64,000 nt of DNA from Plantago elongata. Lineage: Eukaryota; Streptophyta; Magnoliopsida; Lamiales; Plantaginaceae. Below are positions 1 through 12,323 of the stretch, piece after piece. The position numbers and the translations under genes are program-made. The first letter of the stretch is position 1. The number at the start of each line of letters is the position of its first letter. The stretch is taken from NCBI GenBank assembly GCA_036897095.1, contig JAYMSP010000209.1, positions 1 through 64,000 of the forward strand. Reading direction: 5' to 3'. The notes under the pieces are model-generated. The model was given only the letters and a program-made list of their open reading frames with translations. It had not been told where the DNA came from and made no database searches.

Positions 1-351
1 CCGTTCATTGACCTTCAGAGTGTGGGTGTATCTGTAATATGTTTATGTTTATGTTTCAAAGCCATTTATTTCTTACATTTATTTTGTAAAATTATTTCAA
101 AAATTAATTTTAAATTATAAAACAATATATAAAAATTCTGGAAAATTATAATTTTTAATAAAATTTTAATATATTAAAATTAAAAATAATGAATTAAAAA
201 TAAACCTTTTTTATTTATTTTCCAGTCAGTTCCGCTTGTTATCGGCCAGTTCATGGAGATGATTGATCAGAACAACGTTATTGTCGGCTCTCCTACTTGT
301 GGTGCCCCTCCACCATCACATCCCCACCACAAAATGCCGACTTTGTTCTAG
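1..351 (+). pseudogene. Decayed fragment of 26S proteasome ATPase subunit RPT3
   Basis: An exon-like block starts at 226 after a TTTCCAG acceptor and reads SVPLVIGQFMEMIDQNN, then VIVGS. This matches the RPT3 (regulatory subunit 6B) segment that precedes its OB-fold and AAA ATPase domain. After about position 292 the match breaks: the residues that should follow in RPT3 are missing, a short stretch resembling the downstream SVALHRH region can be glimpsed in another frame, and the original frame stops at 349-351. Bases 5-20 (FIDLQ) may be the end of the preceding exon. No ATPase domain follows on the right, so the gene is 3'-truncated. Upstream exons, if any, lie outside the window. Seen: the peptide match. 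Known: RPT3 is about 400 residues. Inferred: a dead partial copy. Confidence 0.6.
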
Positions 352-1569
352 TTTATAAAACAAGTTTCTTTCCAATTCACCAGTGTATCAACACAACGAT
401 TGTCCCATGATGCAAACACTTCCCAATTGCTGCTACAGAACCGTCTTGCTCCTTCATAACTACTGCCCTGTCCTGGTTACCGACTATAAACCGAAGAATT
501 ATTGCTACAATTCTTGATTTTGCCAAATCATTTGATCCCTATCTTTTTTTTCTTTTAAATCAACTTGGGCCACAGCCTGTTTACATGGAAGGGGTAAGTC
601 ATGGATAATGTTGGTCTAAGGAAAAAAGGAGTTAGGGAAAGGCAAGTAGCTGTTTCCTGGATGTTGGGGTCCGTTCGGGGACAAAAAGCAGCCCAGTAGC
701 TTACACGCAATCCTAAAAGGAACAGTTAATTTCCACTAATTAATTAGTGCAGGGTTGCAAACTTTACAAGAACATAATTAGTTTTACAGTATATTATGAT
801 ATAACCAGGGTTAACTACGAAAAGTAAAAGTAATATTTTACTAAATACATCATGTGGCTCTTATAATACCACCATATGCACCAATAAACGTAACTAAAGC
901 CCTAATTCCCTAAAGTGAAAATTTTTAAATCAAACCAATATTTTTTAACAATAAATTCTTTTATTAATAAAATTAAAAGCACAAGTAATTTACTTGTTCT
1001 CAACGAACAATTATAAAAGAAACATGGATCACATCGTCCACACCATAAATTAAGTACTAACCTACACCCAAAGAAATATTCAAAACCAAATACAACAAAC
1101 ATATCATGACAACATTATCTCAACACCAAGAAAACACTTCCACCACCAGGGAGTTCTCAATAAGCATCTCAACCTGCTCGCTCATCGTCAAGTACAGATG
1201 TGCAATCATTACTGGATCTCAACTTCCCGAATAGTTTCATATTAGGATACAATCCACCGCCAATTCATAAAAAATAGTGGTAGTGTCTATTTTATCGATG
1301 TCCGCACTTTTGTGCGTGCTGGTTTGGTATACACACCCATCAACCCCCACGACACTAAAGTCGTTTTTTGGATAGTATATGGACTTGCCCAACACGACAA
1401 CAGTGATGTCGAAACACCATAGATTTACTCTGGCCCATTCTTAATCACGCCCTCACACCCTATTCCATCTTTCAGATCACTTGGCAAGAAATTTAAGGCG
1501 TGACCATACCTCCAGATATTAAAAACTAGATCACATTGGTCTAGCTACTTGAGTTGGGTCGTCCCAGGA
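352..1569. other. Intergenic, nothing recognised
   Basis: AT-rich sequence with a slightly less AT-rich part around 1300-1560. Only short open frames without codon character are present. No gene, RNA or element recognised. Confidence 0.5.
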
Positions 1570-1668
1570 CTCCTCAGAGCATATAAGATACTCCTCTCAC
1601 CAGGACTCAGTCACAGAACTCATCAAAGCATCCAAGATACTTCTTTCACCGAGACGCAAGATCACAAA
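1570..1668. repeat. 49-bp tandem duplication (2 imperfect copies)
   Basis: Two adjacent units, 1570-1618 and 1619-1668, share the pattern CTC(C/A)TCA(G/A)AGCAT followed by AAGATACT and TTTCACC/CTCTCACC. They differ at roughly a quarter of positions, so the duplication is old. Confidence 0.6.
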
Positions 1669-2159
1669 CCATTCCAGAATAACAGAAAACAACCTCAAGA
1701 TATTGAAGGTTAAACCACAATGATTTAATCTCTTGAGCACATCAAGATATTGAAAACTATATCACAAATTGATTAATCGTAAATAAAACTTAAAGATTCT
1801 TTTTAAAACAAAACTTAAAGTTAGTCTATGTATTATATTACCAATTAATTTATCCAGGCTTGTATTTAATAAGTATATACTAAATTAATAGATTAAGAGA
1901 GATTTACAAATTAATGTAACTTTCAAAAACTTTTACACTTTAGTGATACATAAAGAACTTCCTACAATTTAGTGATAAACCTCCTACAAACTAGTGACTT
2001 TATTAATATTTAGTAAATTTAAAATTAAAAATGAAATTATTGATAAAAATTAATCCCTTATTTAAAAGAAACCAAATCAAAATACGTTTTAAAAAAAATA
2101 AACAAGAATTTGCTAATTCATATAAGCATCATCATTACATGATCAACTTCTAAATTCTC

Positions 2160-2535
2160 ACATCTTTCATTATCTTTTACTAATATGAAAATATGATGCT
2201 TGTTTCATCATAATTATATTATATGATGCTTGTAATTTAATGTTAAATAATGCATGCAGTACTAATATGATGCTTGTATTATATGGTAATTGTAATGTAA
2301 TGTTAAATGATGCTTAGAATACTAATACAATACTTGTTTCATATTGGATGATGCTTGTAATATAATGTTAATGTTTGTTTTACATTGCATAGTGCTTGTA
2401 ATATAATGTTGAATGATGCTTGCTAATACGATGATTGTTTCATACTGATGGTGTTTATAATATAATGTTAAATGAGGCTTGCAATTACAACATATTGAAG
2501 AGATGATGATAAACATTAATACTGAATGATACTTG
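2160..2535. repeat. Degenerate minisatellite, about 60-75 bp unit
   Basis: The words GATGCTTGTA, TAATATAATGTTAAATGA and TTGTTTCATA recur about every 60-75 bases for at least five rounds. Units are badly diverged and vary in length. It does not code. Confidence 0.6.
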
Positions 2536-4940
2536 ACTATTTTGATAATGCTTGCCCAATTTTACTCTGTTCTAACGTAATAAAATTTAAAAATAATTTA
2601 ATTAGATATTGTAAATTAATTTTAATTATTTAATATACTATATTTAGTATTTAGTTAGAAAAGTGTTAAGGATGATTTGTAATTCCCTCAAAATTTAACA
2701 CCACTTTACAAGTACAAGAGTACTTAGATGAGATCTATGATTTTAAGACATTTAATTCAAGTTCTAACTTAAAGTCAAATGAAATTACGAAGATAAACTC
2801 CATCCCCATGATCATTAAACGGCCGGCATCATCAAATTAAATCTGATGCAGTAATATTGTAAGTGAAAGGGCGTACATTCGATGCATGTAGCCATTCTGA
2901 TCATAAGTGAAATGTTGCACGCAATATCATTGATCAAATAGAGTGATGGTCAATAATGCATGGTTCTTTTTATTTCTCTTTTGTTTTCAAGTCACCTTTC
3001 GACACTTTCCTTTCGTTCTTAAAGAGAACCTTTCATGTCATCTGATGTAGCTACTCTTTTAACTAGAAACGGAGATGCTAACGCCATTCACTTACTTTGC
3101 ATGTCAAGGCGGCAAGGTTTTCGTGATTCGTGTGCATATCAAAAAACTTATCATAGCGAAGTTTTTTAATTTTTAACCGAATTTTAATTTACTTAATTTC
3201 ATTGTCCTAATAACTTCCAAAAGAAGTCGTTCGGACAAAATTATCTATGGGTTTTACAATTGGTTGGGCGGAAAGGGGGGAAAAGCTATCCGTTCCTGGT
3301 TCTCATGTAGCTGGAACCTCCGGAACCACAAGAATCCTTAGTTAAAATGGGATTCCAATACTTTCAACAAAATTCTAGAGTTCTGCCTCTTAAAGTTCCT
3401 TTAAGATAGGTCTAGTACTTCTTGAGAGTTTCCTAACTCATACGGCTTATCATTTTTTTGGTGCCCTGTTTCATACTTAAGAAATAAAATTTCTCATTGA
3501 TTTATGCCATTTTTAGGGTTAACCAAAAAACTTTTAAATGTATGTTATCACTTAAATTATTGTCAAATGACTAAAGACGCGTACAATCTCAAATAGCTAG
3601 GGACTCATATCGTAAGTAAAAGTAATTAATTAATTTGTTCAAATACGATTGCAATCAAACTTGTAACTTTAATCTCACATTTATAGTATATAATTTATTT
3701 GATGATTAGAGGAATATTATTGGTGAGCCATTACAAAAAAATGTTAAGACCACTCGAAATAGAACCTATAAGTTGATGAATTAATTAATTATTAGTGTTA
3801 TTAAGTGGAGAAACAGGATTAAATCCTAAAATTGGGTGCTGTCCGCCCACTTTGCTTGCTTTAATTAGTACAAAATGTAGTAGAATTCGTCGTCATATCT
3901 TCGAAACTTAACCTCGGTGTACCACTAATTTCTAAATTCCATTAGCTTTTCTTAATAAAAAGTTCATTACGGTACAATTTTTTAAACAAGCTAGCTGATT
4001 CGAAAAGCTAATCAAATTAGATTGTTGAAAAAAATACTACATGACCGGCTACTAACTACATTTTCAGCTATCAACTATCTTTTCAATTAGTTTTGTTAAA
4101 AAATGCCTCATATGCATGTGTCGGATTTTATAACTTGATCATTATAATCTCTAAAATTATAAGCTGCCCGAAAATTCAATGATTATAATTCATTTGATAA
4201 CTTCAATGATTATTAACTCTGTACTCCTTCGAAATAAATGGGCAATAATATAATATTGTTGAAATGAATGAGTCACTAATTTATATGACCATAAAAGAAT
4301 TTTTCAATTCTTGAATTTCATTTCCTAAACATGAAAAAACACCATATTCCTTCCGTATAAATATTTGGCATGTTTAGATTACGCTAGTCTAATATGGTCC
4401 TTTCTATTATAAATGAAATTATGTCTTTTCTCTCTTCAAAAATGTAATGTTCATTATAACAAAATGTTTGTTCTGGAGATTTAGATTCCGTTATTTTTAA
4501 CTAAAAACTTCTTTAGTTCAATTTAGTTTCAATCATTTTAATTATATTTTATATTAAATTTAATTCAATTCTGTAAATTTCGGTGGGGAAGAATTACTAA
4601 CTTTCTCTCAAAAGTATCAATCCAACGATCTTGGGTGCGGATGAATTTGATTAAGAAAATAATTATGGAGTGGAGGAGGATATAGAGCATGTGGATTAAC
4701 TATTTCCAATCAACTTTCGAAGTAGCTAGTGACAAAATTAATTAAGTAGCTTTTGAATTAGGAAACTTCGTACTTATTATTCTGCCCGGAAATCAAACAG
4801 GATGATACAAACAAAGTCAATTCTGGAATGAAAGCAAAAAAGAAAAGAAACAAATCTTGGTGGACAATCCACTAATTCCACCACAAATTACATTCCCTAT
4901 TTTGACATTATTTTATATCCCCATTATATGAGCAATCCAG
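2536..4940. other. Intergenic, upstream of the sugar carrier
   Basis: AT-rich DNA without coding potential. The last few hundred bases presumably hold the promoter of the sugar carrier at 5160, but no specific motif besides the TATA box was recognised. Confidence 0.5.
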
Positions 4941-4942
4941 GG

Positions 4943-4951
4943 TTATAAATA
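4943..4951 (+). promoter_or_regulatory. TATA box of the hexose carrier gene
   Basis: TTATAAATA lies about 210 bases before the start codon at 5160. Transcription would begin near 4975-4980, leaving a 5' leader of about 180 bases. Confidence 0.5.
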
Positions 4952-5159
4952 GAATTCAATATTTTGGTATCAAAAACACACCAACAAGTTTAATCAACAC
5001 TCAAGCTACTACATTCAATTCACATTTCCCCCCTTTTGGCAAATGTACGTATATAACTGTCTGTTTTTCAGTAACACTTTCATATAAGTTCAAGAATTCG
5101 AACTAATTTAGTTATTTGTGGAATTTTTTTTTCTAGTTTTTGCATCGGAAGATATAGCG

Positions 5160-6945
5160 ATGGCAGTCGGAGTGGCAATTAAGGACGACGGAAAGCAATA
5201 CAACGGAAAAGTCACGTTGTTCGTCTTGCTATCTTGCATGGTTGCTGCTTCGGGTGGTATCATTTTTGGCTATGATGTTGGAGTTTCAGGTGAACTATTA
5301 CATGCAGTCGTGTGACTTAATTAAATCGCCATGTACATTGGCATTTGTTTGAGTCTCTGATATATACAATCTAGCCGTTTATATTAATAATCTTATAACG
5401 GTTTTGTATGACTCTTAAGGTGGAGTGACATCAATGGAACCGTTCTTGAAGGAATTCTTCCCGCAAGTTCATACCAAAATGACACAAGACAGAACCGTAA
5501 GCAACTACTGCAAGTTTGATAGCCAATTGCTAACAACATTTACGTCCTCGCTATACATAGCCGGACTTATTGCTTCGTTCTTTGCTTCACTTGTGACTCG
5601 TGACTTTGGTCGCAAGCCATCGATTGTCATTGGTGGACTCGCGTATATGGTTGGCGCTGCTCTTGGTGGTGCGGCTTATAACATTTACATGTTGATCCTT
5701 GGTCGTGTCCTGCTAGGAGTTGGCCTCGGTTTCACTAATCAGGTACGAAAATAATAGATGCACACTATTCTGTAAAACATAACTATGTCTCTCATAGAGG
5801 GGTTTCAACTAAGATTTTTTTTTTTGGTATCCCCAAGTGCCTAAAATGGTTTTATGTTATGTTCACAGTCGGTTCCATTGTACCTCTCTGAAATGGCTCC
5901 GTCGAAATACAGAGGAGCGTTCAACGTTGCATTCCAAATTTGTGTCACAATCGGTTACAATACCGCCACACTTATAAACTACGGGACCGTGAAAATCAAA
6001 GCTGGTTACGGATGGCGAATTTCCCTTGCAATGGCTGGACTGCCAGCTCTAGTTCTCGCATTTGGTGCGCTTTTCCTCCCTGAAACACCTAATAGCCTCA
6101 TCCAACACTCCAAGGACCATGAAAAGGCGAAACTAATGCTCCAAAAGATCCGTGGCACGGAAGATGTTCAAGCCGAACTAGACGATCTGATCGAAGCAAG
6201 TTATCAGTCTCAGGCAATTAAACACCCTTTCAGGAACCTGATGCAAAGAAAGTACCGTCCACAACTTGTGATGTCCGTAGCAATACCGTTCTTTCAACAA
6301 ATAACCGGAATCAATGTCATAGCCTTTTACGCCCCGATACTTTTCCTCACAATTGGTTCCGGTGAAAGTGCATCGCTGTTGTCTGCTACCGTGACAGGAA
6401 TCGTGGGTGCTAGCTTCACTGTGCTATCAGTTTTACTGGTCGATAGGCTTGGCAGAAGGCCATTGTTCCATATAGGAGGAATTCAAATGTTTATTTCGCA
6501 ATTATTAGTTGGTGGGATCATGTTGGCTAAGCTAGGTGATCAAGGTGGTGTGAGCAAAGAGTATGCATTGGCTATACTAGTCCTGATCTGTATATACATT
6601 TCCGGTTTTGGTTTGTCATGGGGTCCGTTAGGATGGGTCGTAGCAAGTGAGATTTTCCCTTTGGAGATTCGATCAGCAGGACAGTCCATCGTCGTAGCTG
6701 TAAACTTGTTCATGACTTTCGTCATTGCACAAGTTTTCTTGCTCATGCTTTGTCATTTGAAGGCAGGGATCTTCTTCTTTTTCGCGGCCTGGGTACTGCT
6801 CATGTCTGTGTTCGTGTATTTCTTTCTTCCTGAGACTAAGGGCATCCCGATTGAGAAGATGGATAAAATATGGGGCAAGCATTGGTTTTGGAAGAGATTC
6901 GTCGATGTTAAGATGCATGAGGAGAGTAAGATTGGGGAGGCTTAA
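5160..6945 (+). CDS. HEX6: Sugar/H+ symporter, hexose carrier HEX6-like (STP family)
   Basis: Plasma-membrane monosaccharide-proton symporter of the STP/MFS family. Three exons: 5160-5289, 5420-5742 and 5869-6945, giving 509 residues, the usual length for the family. The start is the ATG at 5160 (MAVGVAIKDDGKQYNG); codons before it in frame lack an ATG. Family marks in order: GYDVGVSGGVTSM in helix 1; SNYCKFDSQLL with the lid cysteine; DFGRKPS; NQSVPLYLSEMAP and YRGA; PETPNSL; QQITGINVIAFYAP; DRLGRRPLF; MLCHLK carrying the partner cysteine of the lid; PETKGIPIEKM. Twelve membrane helices can be traced. It closely follows my recollection of castor bean HEX6. Odd: the near-invariant GPLGWLVPSE of helix 10 reads GPLGWVVASE here, so the proline (residue about 410) is alanine. 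The gene is otherwise intact. Which sugar it carries cannot be told from sequence. Confidence 0.93.
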
Positions 6946-9317
6946 GAGACAGCAACACAGTTCTCTATATATTCTACTACGCAGGTTTGTTGCTTCTAAT
7001 ATGTTGTATGTGTAGTAGCATACATTATCAAATCATAGTATAGATAGTTGCAATATACTGTAACTTAAAGTGACAAGTTAAGGGGTGATTGTGATGGAAT
7101 TTGATTGGACTTTTCCAATTAAAATTGAGTTTTTTTTTACAAAATGTTCGATTTGAGTGGAGAGATGGCCACTCCAGCGGTATGACAAAACGTCCTAAAA
7201 GTCAGTGTGAGATATGTGCTTCTTCTTGTATCCCATTCAGTTGTGTACCATTCTTGTTTTTTCTCAACGAATCACATAAAGGTCATATATATTGAAAGGC
7301 TAAATTATTGCTGCAAGTTCTTGACGAATTCAAGTAATACATTTATTATACTTCAGTTTAGCAAATATTTTCATGATTTGCTTCGAGGATGTTTCTGTTT
7401 AATCACATACAAGACTTGGCTAGTTAGCTTCACGAAGCACTCTGTAATAGAACAACTTCAACTTATATTGCGGTTGCGGGGCCATGTGCAGCTGATTAAT
7501 ATGTAAGTTACTGTTTAGTATGTACTTCAAGTTGAATTATTTAAATTCGAGTTAAATTTTTATATATATTTTTAGATACAAATATAATAGAACTGAATTG
7601 ATAAACACGAACTAATTGTTTATTATTTGTACATGAATATATATTCATCACTACACATAAAGGTTCACTCTAAACTTATATAATGATAGTCTATAAGCTA
7701 GACTTCTTTAAAGAAAAGCAGGAAAAATACCTAGAGAGTTCTAAAGTATATATATTAAGTTGGGTCAATCATCTCATTAGATTGATTTGTAAGGGTATGA
7801 TGACCCAATTTAATATAATATTAAAGCGGATCGAAGTCGATAATAAATATTTTCATCTGATAATTTCGACTTGTTTAAAGATGATTATAGTTTCACAAGT
7901 AGAGTCAACTAACTGCAGTATACTCGTGAAGGAATGTATTAGAAAGATTTTCAGTTATATTAAGATGATATTATAAATAAAATATATGTTTGATAACATA
8001 TTAACTTAAAACTCTATTGACACATGGAATAACATACTTCTTCAGTAATTCCAAGTAGGATTACAACGACGTTTCCTCTCCCAACACATAGCTAGAGGAC
8101 CAAGAAGGCAAGGTTCCTCCCACCTTACTCTAGTTGCTCTTCGTTCTCCAGCTCTAAATATTTGAGTCTACAAGAGTCTTTGATCATGTCCTTGATCTGG
8201 CAAAGAAATAAAAGAAGCATAATAATTTATGTAGGGAGATTAGCATTTGCAATATCATCATTCATGATAGATTAAAGACAAGATTGATAGGTGCATCAGC
8301 AACACATATCCATCCTATGGGGAAAATTCGAAAAAAAAAACCCAAGCTATGACATTTTTGAAAAAGGTATTTTTGATTGTTATCGTCCTGTTTTGGTAAG
8401 GAGTTAACACTATGTCCAATTTTAGTACCTCGTGACACGTGATAGCTTCATTACGTGACATGTGTCACATTGAAAAAAAATATAAATACGATGGACTTAA
8501 ACGTAAATACGATCGTCTTTATTAATTGTAAATAGATCATAAGTTTTAACAATATTACTAAATTATCCATATAAAATTATATCTCCATTGAAAATAATTT
8601 ATAAAAAAAATAAAGAATAAAATCTTCCATGCCTGATTTCTTCCGTCGTCTTGAAGCTTCGAGATTCGGTCTGATGAAATCTCCGTCGGCAGCTTGGGTG
8701 CTTTGTCGAGGATGAATCACTTACAAAATCTAAAAATCCAATTGAAATGTTTATTGTAGAAAATTGCATTTTTAAAATTTTGAATTATTTATTTATTTTA
8801 TATGTAATAAAATGTGAAATATTTTTTTATATTTTAAAAATATTTTTGAATTATATTAAATAATTTATACCCATAAATTATGAGAGAATGACACATGTTC
8901 CACTTTTTTTATAATTTAATTTAATTATTTTTTATTTTTATTTATTTTTTATATGTATAAATTTAATTTAAAATTATAATATATAATTTATTTCATACTT
9001 TTATAATAGAAATAGGTCACCTGAAATTTTACAACAAATATAAAAGAATTATAATTAAGATAGTACATGGGGTGATATTTGGAGAAAATTATAAGTATCA
9101 TACTTGCTCTTCATGTGCTATTTTTGTTGGAGTACTTGCATGATCTATATCGATCATGTTGATATAAAATCATTAGTCTGTTAGGATTTTTTTTAGAGCA
9201 TCATCACATACTAAAGTCTTACTAATCCCTTGAAATCTTAATTTTATACTCGTCGTTTTTAAATGACTCTAAGTTGTTAAAAGAAAATATCGATATTATT
9301 TAATTTTATTTTGAGAA
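6946..9317. other. Intergenic, AT-rich
   Basis: Downstream of the sugar carrier. It holds one dispersed repeat copy (7081-7186, listed separately). Open frames at 7101-7506 and 7683-7976 have no recognisable domain and sit in AT-rich DNA. No gene supported. Confidence 0.5.
7081..7186. repeat. Dispersed repeat, copy 1 (second copy at 22751-22856)
   Basis: Shares with 22751-22856 the ordered words AATTTGAT, GGCTTC/GGACTT, AATTGA(A)ATTGA, a T-run, ATTTGAGTGG, GAGATGG/AAGATGG and TCCAGCG. The copies are diverged and no ends could be defined. Confidence 0.5.
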
Positions 9318-9395
9318 ACGGCTAAATTGATTCAAACGTACGATTTATTGGTTAGAGGTGAAGCGTCTTACTAATTGAGTTGCACTTCATTGTAA
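9318..9395 (-). mobile_element. Possible tRNA-derived SINE head
   Basis: On the minus strand the sequence runs AACTCAATTAGTAAGACG, then CACCTCTAACC, then CGTTTGAATCA. This resembles a tRNA A box and B box about 45 bases apart. The tail could not be traced. A related but weaker stretch lies at 52884-52940. Confidence 0.35.
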
Positions 9396-9565
9396 AAAAA
9401 AAAATTATTTATACTATCGATATTAATAATTGTATACTCCATGTATACAAAATTAAATTTTGATAGTAATATAGATACTGAATATGCTGTGATTTATATA
9501 ACAATCAATAATTTGACAACATAAATCGGTTCTACTAAACATAATTGGGCATGTATCTTTCTTCT

Positions 9566-9792
9566 ATGGGCTTATATTTATGTTATTGCAGGTACCATTG
9601 TAATTGAGCATGGGCTTATCCCCTATATGTCTCTCATATGGGATTATATTTCTGTTATTGCAGGATACCAATGTAACTGGGCTTATACTCTTATATGGGA
9701 TTAAATCCAACTCATACTGAGCCCACTATATATCTACTTGAGGAGTGGATCCAACTCATACTGAGCCCACTATATATCTACTTGAGGAGTGG
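9566..9792. repeat. 72-bp imperfect and 44-bp perfect tandem duplications
   Basis: A unit beginning ATGGGCTTATATTT (9566) recurs 72 bases later as ATGGGATTATATTT (9638) with TGTTATTGCAGG in both. Immediately after, a 44-bp unit starting ATCCAACTCATACTGAGCCC is present twice without a mismatch, at 9705-9748 and 9749-9792. The perfect copy implies a recent event. Confidence 0.85.
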
Positions 9793-11865
9793 ATTAGCGA
9801 TCTGCCTGTTGGGAACGAACATTTCCTGCAGATTATGCATGATAAGAAATCTAATTTAGAACCTTAGAAACATACATATCAAAATTAAATACCTAGTCCC
9901 TCAACCAAATTGTAGATTGACATGAAATGAGCGTGACGATGATGCATACATTTTAGTGTATGATAAGAGTCGATGATTATAACCTAGATAAGTACATTAT
10001 CAGTCGCACTCTAAGTTTCTAAATTCTAACCCCGTATTCACCAATAATTAGAAATTTAGATGCGACTGATCACGGAGTGAGTTGATCGTCGAAGTGAAAC
10101 CAATCACCAGTTAATCCGCGGAGTGAAGTCTGGTCTCGTCTCATCTAGTGTTTTCCAAAAAATGTATTATGCGGAAATATTTGGCCCCTGTCAAATCTCT
10201 AATTCTCTTTGATTTTATTCAGTATACATGGATTGTTGCATATACTGCGAGCCAGAGTTGACTCAAATTGAATCTTTAAGTCATGGTATGGGACCTTATC
10301 CTTTTCTTTAATTATTTTCCGGACCCATAATAAAATGAAATTATGAAATAATTCGTTGACCTCTTTCTCACCCTTCAATGTGGATGGAATCCTAATTTAA
10401 TTTCATCATACTCGATCGGGTCCCTCATCCTAATTTAGGGAAATTTGTTTCCTGATTGAAGAATTAAAACATTTCTCCAAAAAGAAAAATTATAAAGTCG
10501 GGAAAATTTTCAGGTGTTTTTAACGATTTTTAATTTTAATGTCTATTCATGAAAATTCGAGAAATTTCTTTAAATTTCGTCACGTTTTCCTTCTACGTCG
10601 TCATCCCACGACACCATTTTTCTCATATAGCAGGTACGGAACTTTGCATTTGCAGTCTCTAGAGTATGTGTGTATAATACTATCTATAAGCACTAACATC
10701 AACAACCGAAGAAATTAAGTTGAGGAAAATGGAAAAAATTGGTCAAACTGAACAAACTAAATTCAAACCTGACGTTAGCCAAAGTGCACTTTTTGTTGCA
10801 CATAGTCAACTGGTTCCTGGGTATGAAAGTCGTGGTTGGCTAATTTAACCACAATTGAGTATTTTTCCTCAATTATTGAAAAATACGAGGTTAGCTACCG
10901 TGTAGAAATAGAGTTTAGACGTATTTGAAATTCAATATATTTTTTTCAAACAGTAAAGATAACCTGAACCCCAACCTATAAATTAGAGGTGAAGCGCATT
11001 TTATTATCGTATAATAAAACTATATGATTCGATTTGCATAAAAATACACAGTTAGCTAGATACCGACCTACTCTAATCCCGATTTGCTCTCCCCCACATA
11101 CTAGTAATATTAATTTAGCCTGTCTTAATTACGTGAGCCATATAATTCAATGTTGAAGACAAAATAATATTCGTTCACCTTAATATATGCTAATAATTAT
11201 ATATTGAACTCTTGAAGGTCATGTAGTAGTGTTGAAGGTGTCACGGGTTTTGGAATTTATAACCGGTTGTTTATTGTGCCGTACATTGGCTGGATTGTCT
11301 ATTTGAGAAACACTCGAATTATTGTCATGGTAAGTATATAGTATTTTTAAAATCCACAAGATTTGCAATTGAAGTCTCATTTAATAAGTGAATATAAGCG
11401 TAGTTCGTTAAAATACACCATCATCGACGAGCTTTAGTGAATGAATTTAAATCGTCATAAAATCTTGTTATAAATGTTAACGGAAATTTAAGAATCAACT
11501 TCATTTTATAGAAAATTGTAGCTTGGATAATCCCAAATTTATCACTTGTTGCTTTAGTTATATTATCGATCGACCATCTTACTGAAATAAACTATAATTG
11601 GTGAACTACATTTGTTTTATCATAAAATTTTGAGGGGTACTGTTCAATATATAGTACCTTACATTTCAATTCAACTGATATATAAAGTGCTTTGCAAGTT
11701 GCAACTTGAGCCTAAACAGTTGATGGATCTTTGTCCAAAAGAAAATTAAGCATGCATTCACACTGACGAATAATACGAACAGAGCACAAATAATTGCAAC
11801 ATTCATAGTCAATCGTAATTAATGTCACATTGAGTAGAATTAGACGGAGTTTTTTTTAATTAATA
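9793..11865. other. Intergenic, nothing recognised
   Basis: AT-rich DNA with no coding potential or recognisable element. Confidence 0.45.
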
Positions 11866-11960
11866 TTTATTTAACTGAGCTAAACTAACTGAACTGTACT
11901 GGACTGAATTGTACTGAACTAAACTGAACTGAATTGATTTTCAGTTGAAGGGAACAATGA
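11866..11960. mobile_element. MITE-like element, partial copy A
   Basis: CTGAACTGAA-rich core ending in GATTTTCAGTTGAAGGGAAC, the terminus shared with copies B and C. The left end is missing or too diverged to see. Confidence 0.5.
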
Positions 11961-12012
11961 CTTAATGGCCATGTGATAGCACACACTTCTGTGGAGACTA
12001 TAAACAATACTA

Positions 12013-12113
12013 GTTCTTTTCAACTGAGATTTACATGACTGAACTGAAATAAAATATAAATTATAACTAAGTCGAGCTGAACTGAATTGAAGTGATTTTC
12101 AGTTTAAGAGAAC
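12013..12113. mobile_element. MITE-like element, copy B
   Basis: Starts GTTCTTTTCAACTGA and ends TCAGTTTAAGAGAAC, which are imperfect inverted repeats of each other. The core reads CTGAACTGAAATAAAATATA and then AACTAAGTCGAGCTGAACTG. About 100 bp, no coding capacity. Related stretches lie at 12163, 51118 and 59290. Confidence 0.65.
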
Positions 12114-12162
12114 ACAACCTAAAAGTTGTATTATGTAAGGTAATAATCTTATATACTACTAT

Positions 12163-12323
12163 GTTCTATTCAGCTGGAAGCCACTTTAGTTCAGTTCAAT
12201 TCAGTTCAGTCCAATTCAGTTCAACTCGGCTTAGTTATAATTTATATCTTACTTCAGTTCAGTTCAGTTAAATTCAATATAATTTAGTTAAGTCTAGTTC
12301 AGTTCAGTTCAGTTGAAGAGAAC
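12163..12323. mobile_element. MITE-like element, copy C, inverted relative to B
   Basis: Starts GTTCTATTCAGCTGG and ends TCAGTTGAAGAGAAC. Its middle (CAACTCGGCTTAGTTATAAT) is the reverse complement of the middle of copy B, so B and C form an inverted pair 50 bases apart. The sequence after the right end continues ACGGCCC, which may belong to the full terminus. Confidence 0.65.

Noticed and set aside
7101-7976. Several 60-100 residue open frames
   Set aside because: AT-rich, no splice partners, no recognisable domain, and overlap with a dispersed repeat.
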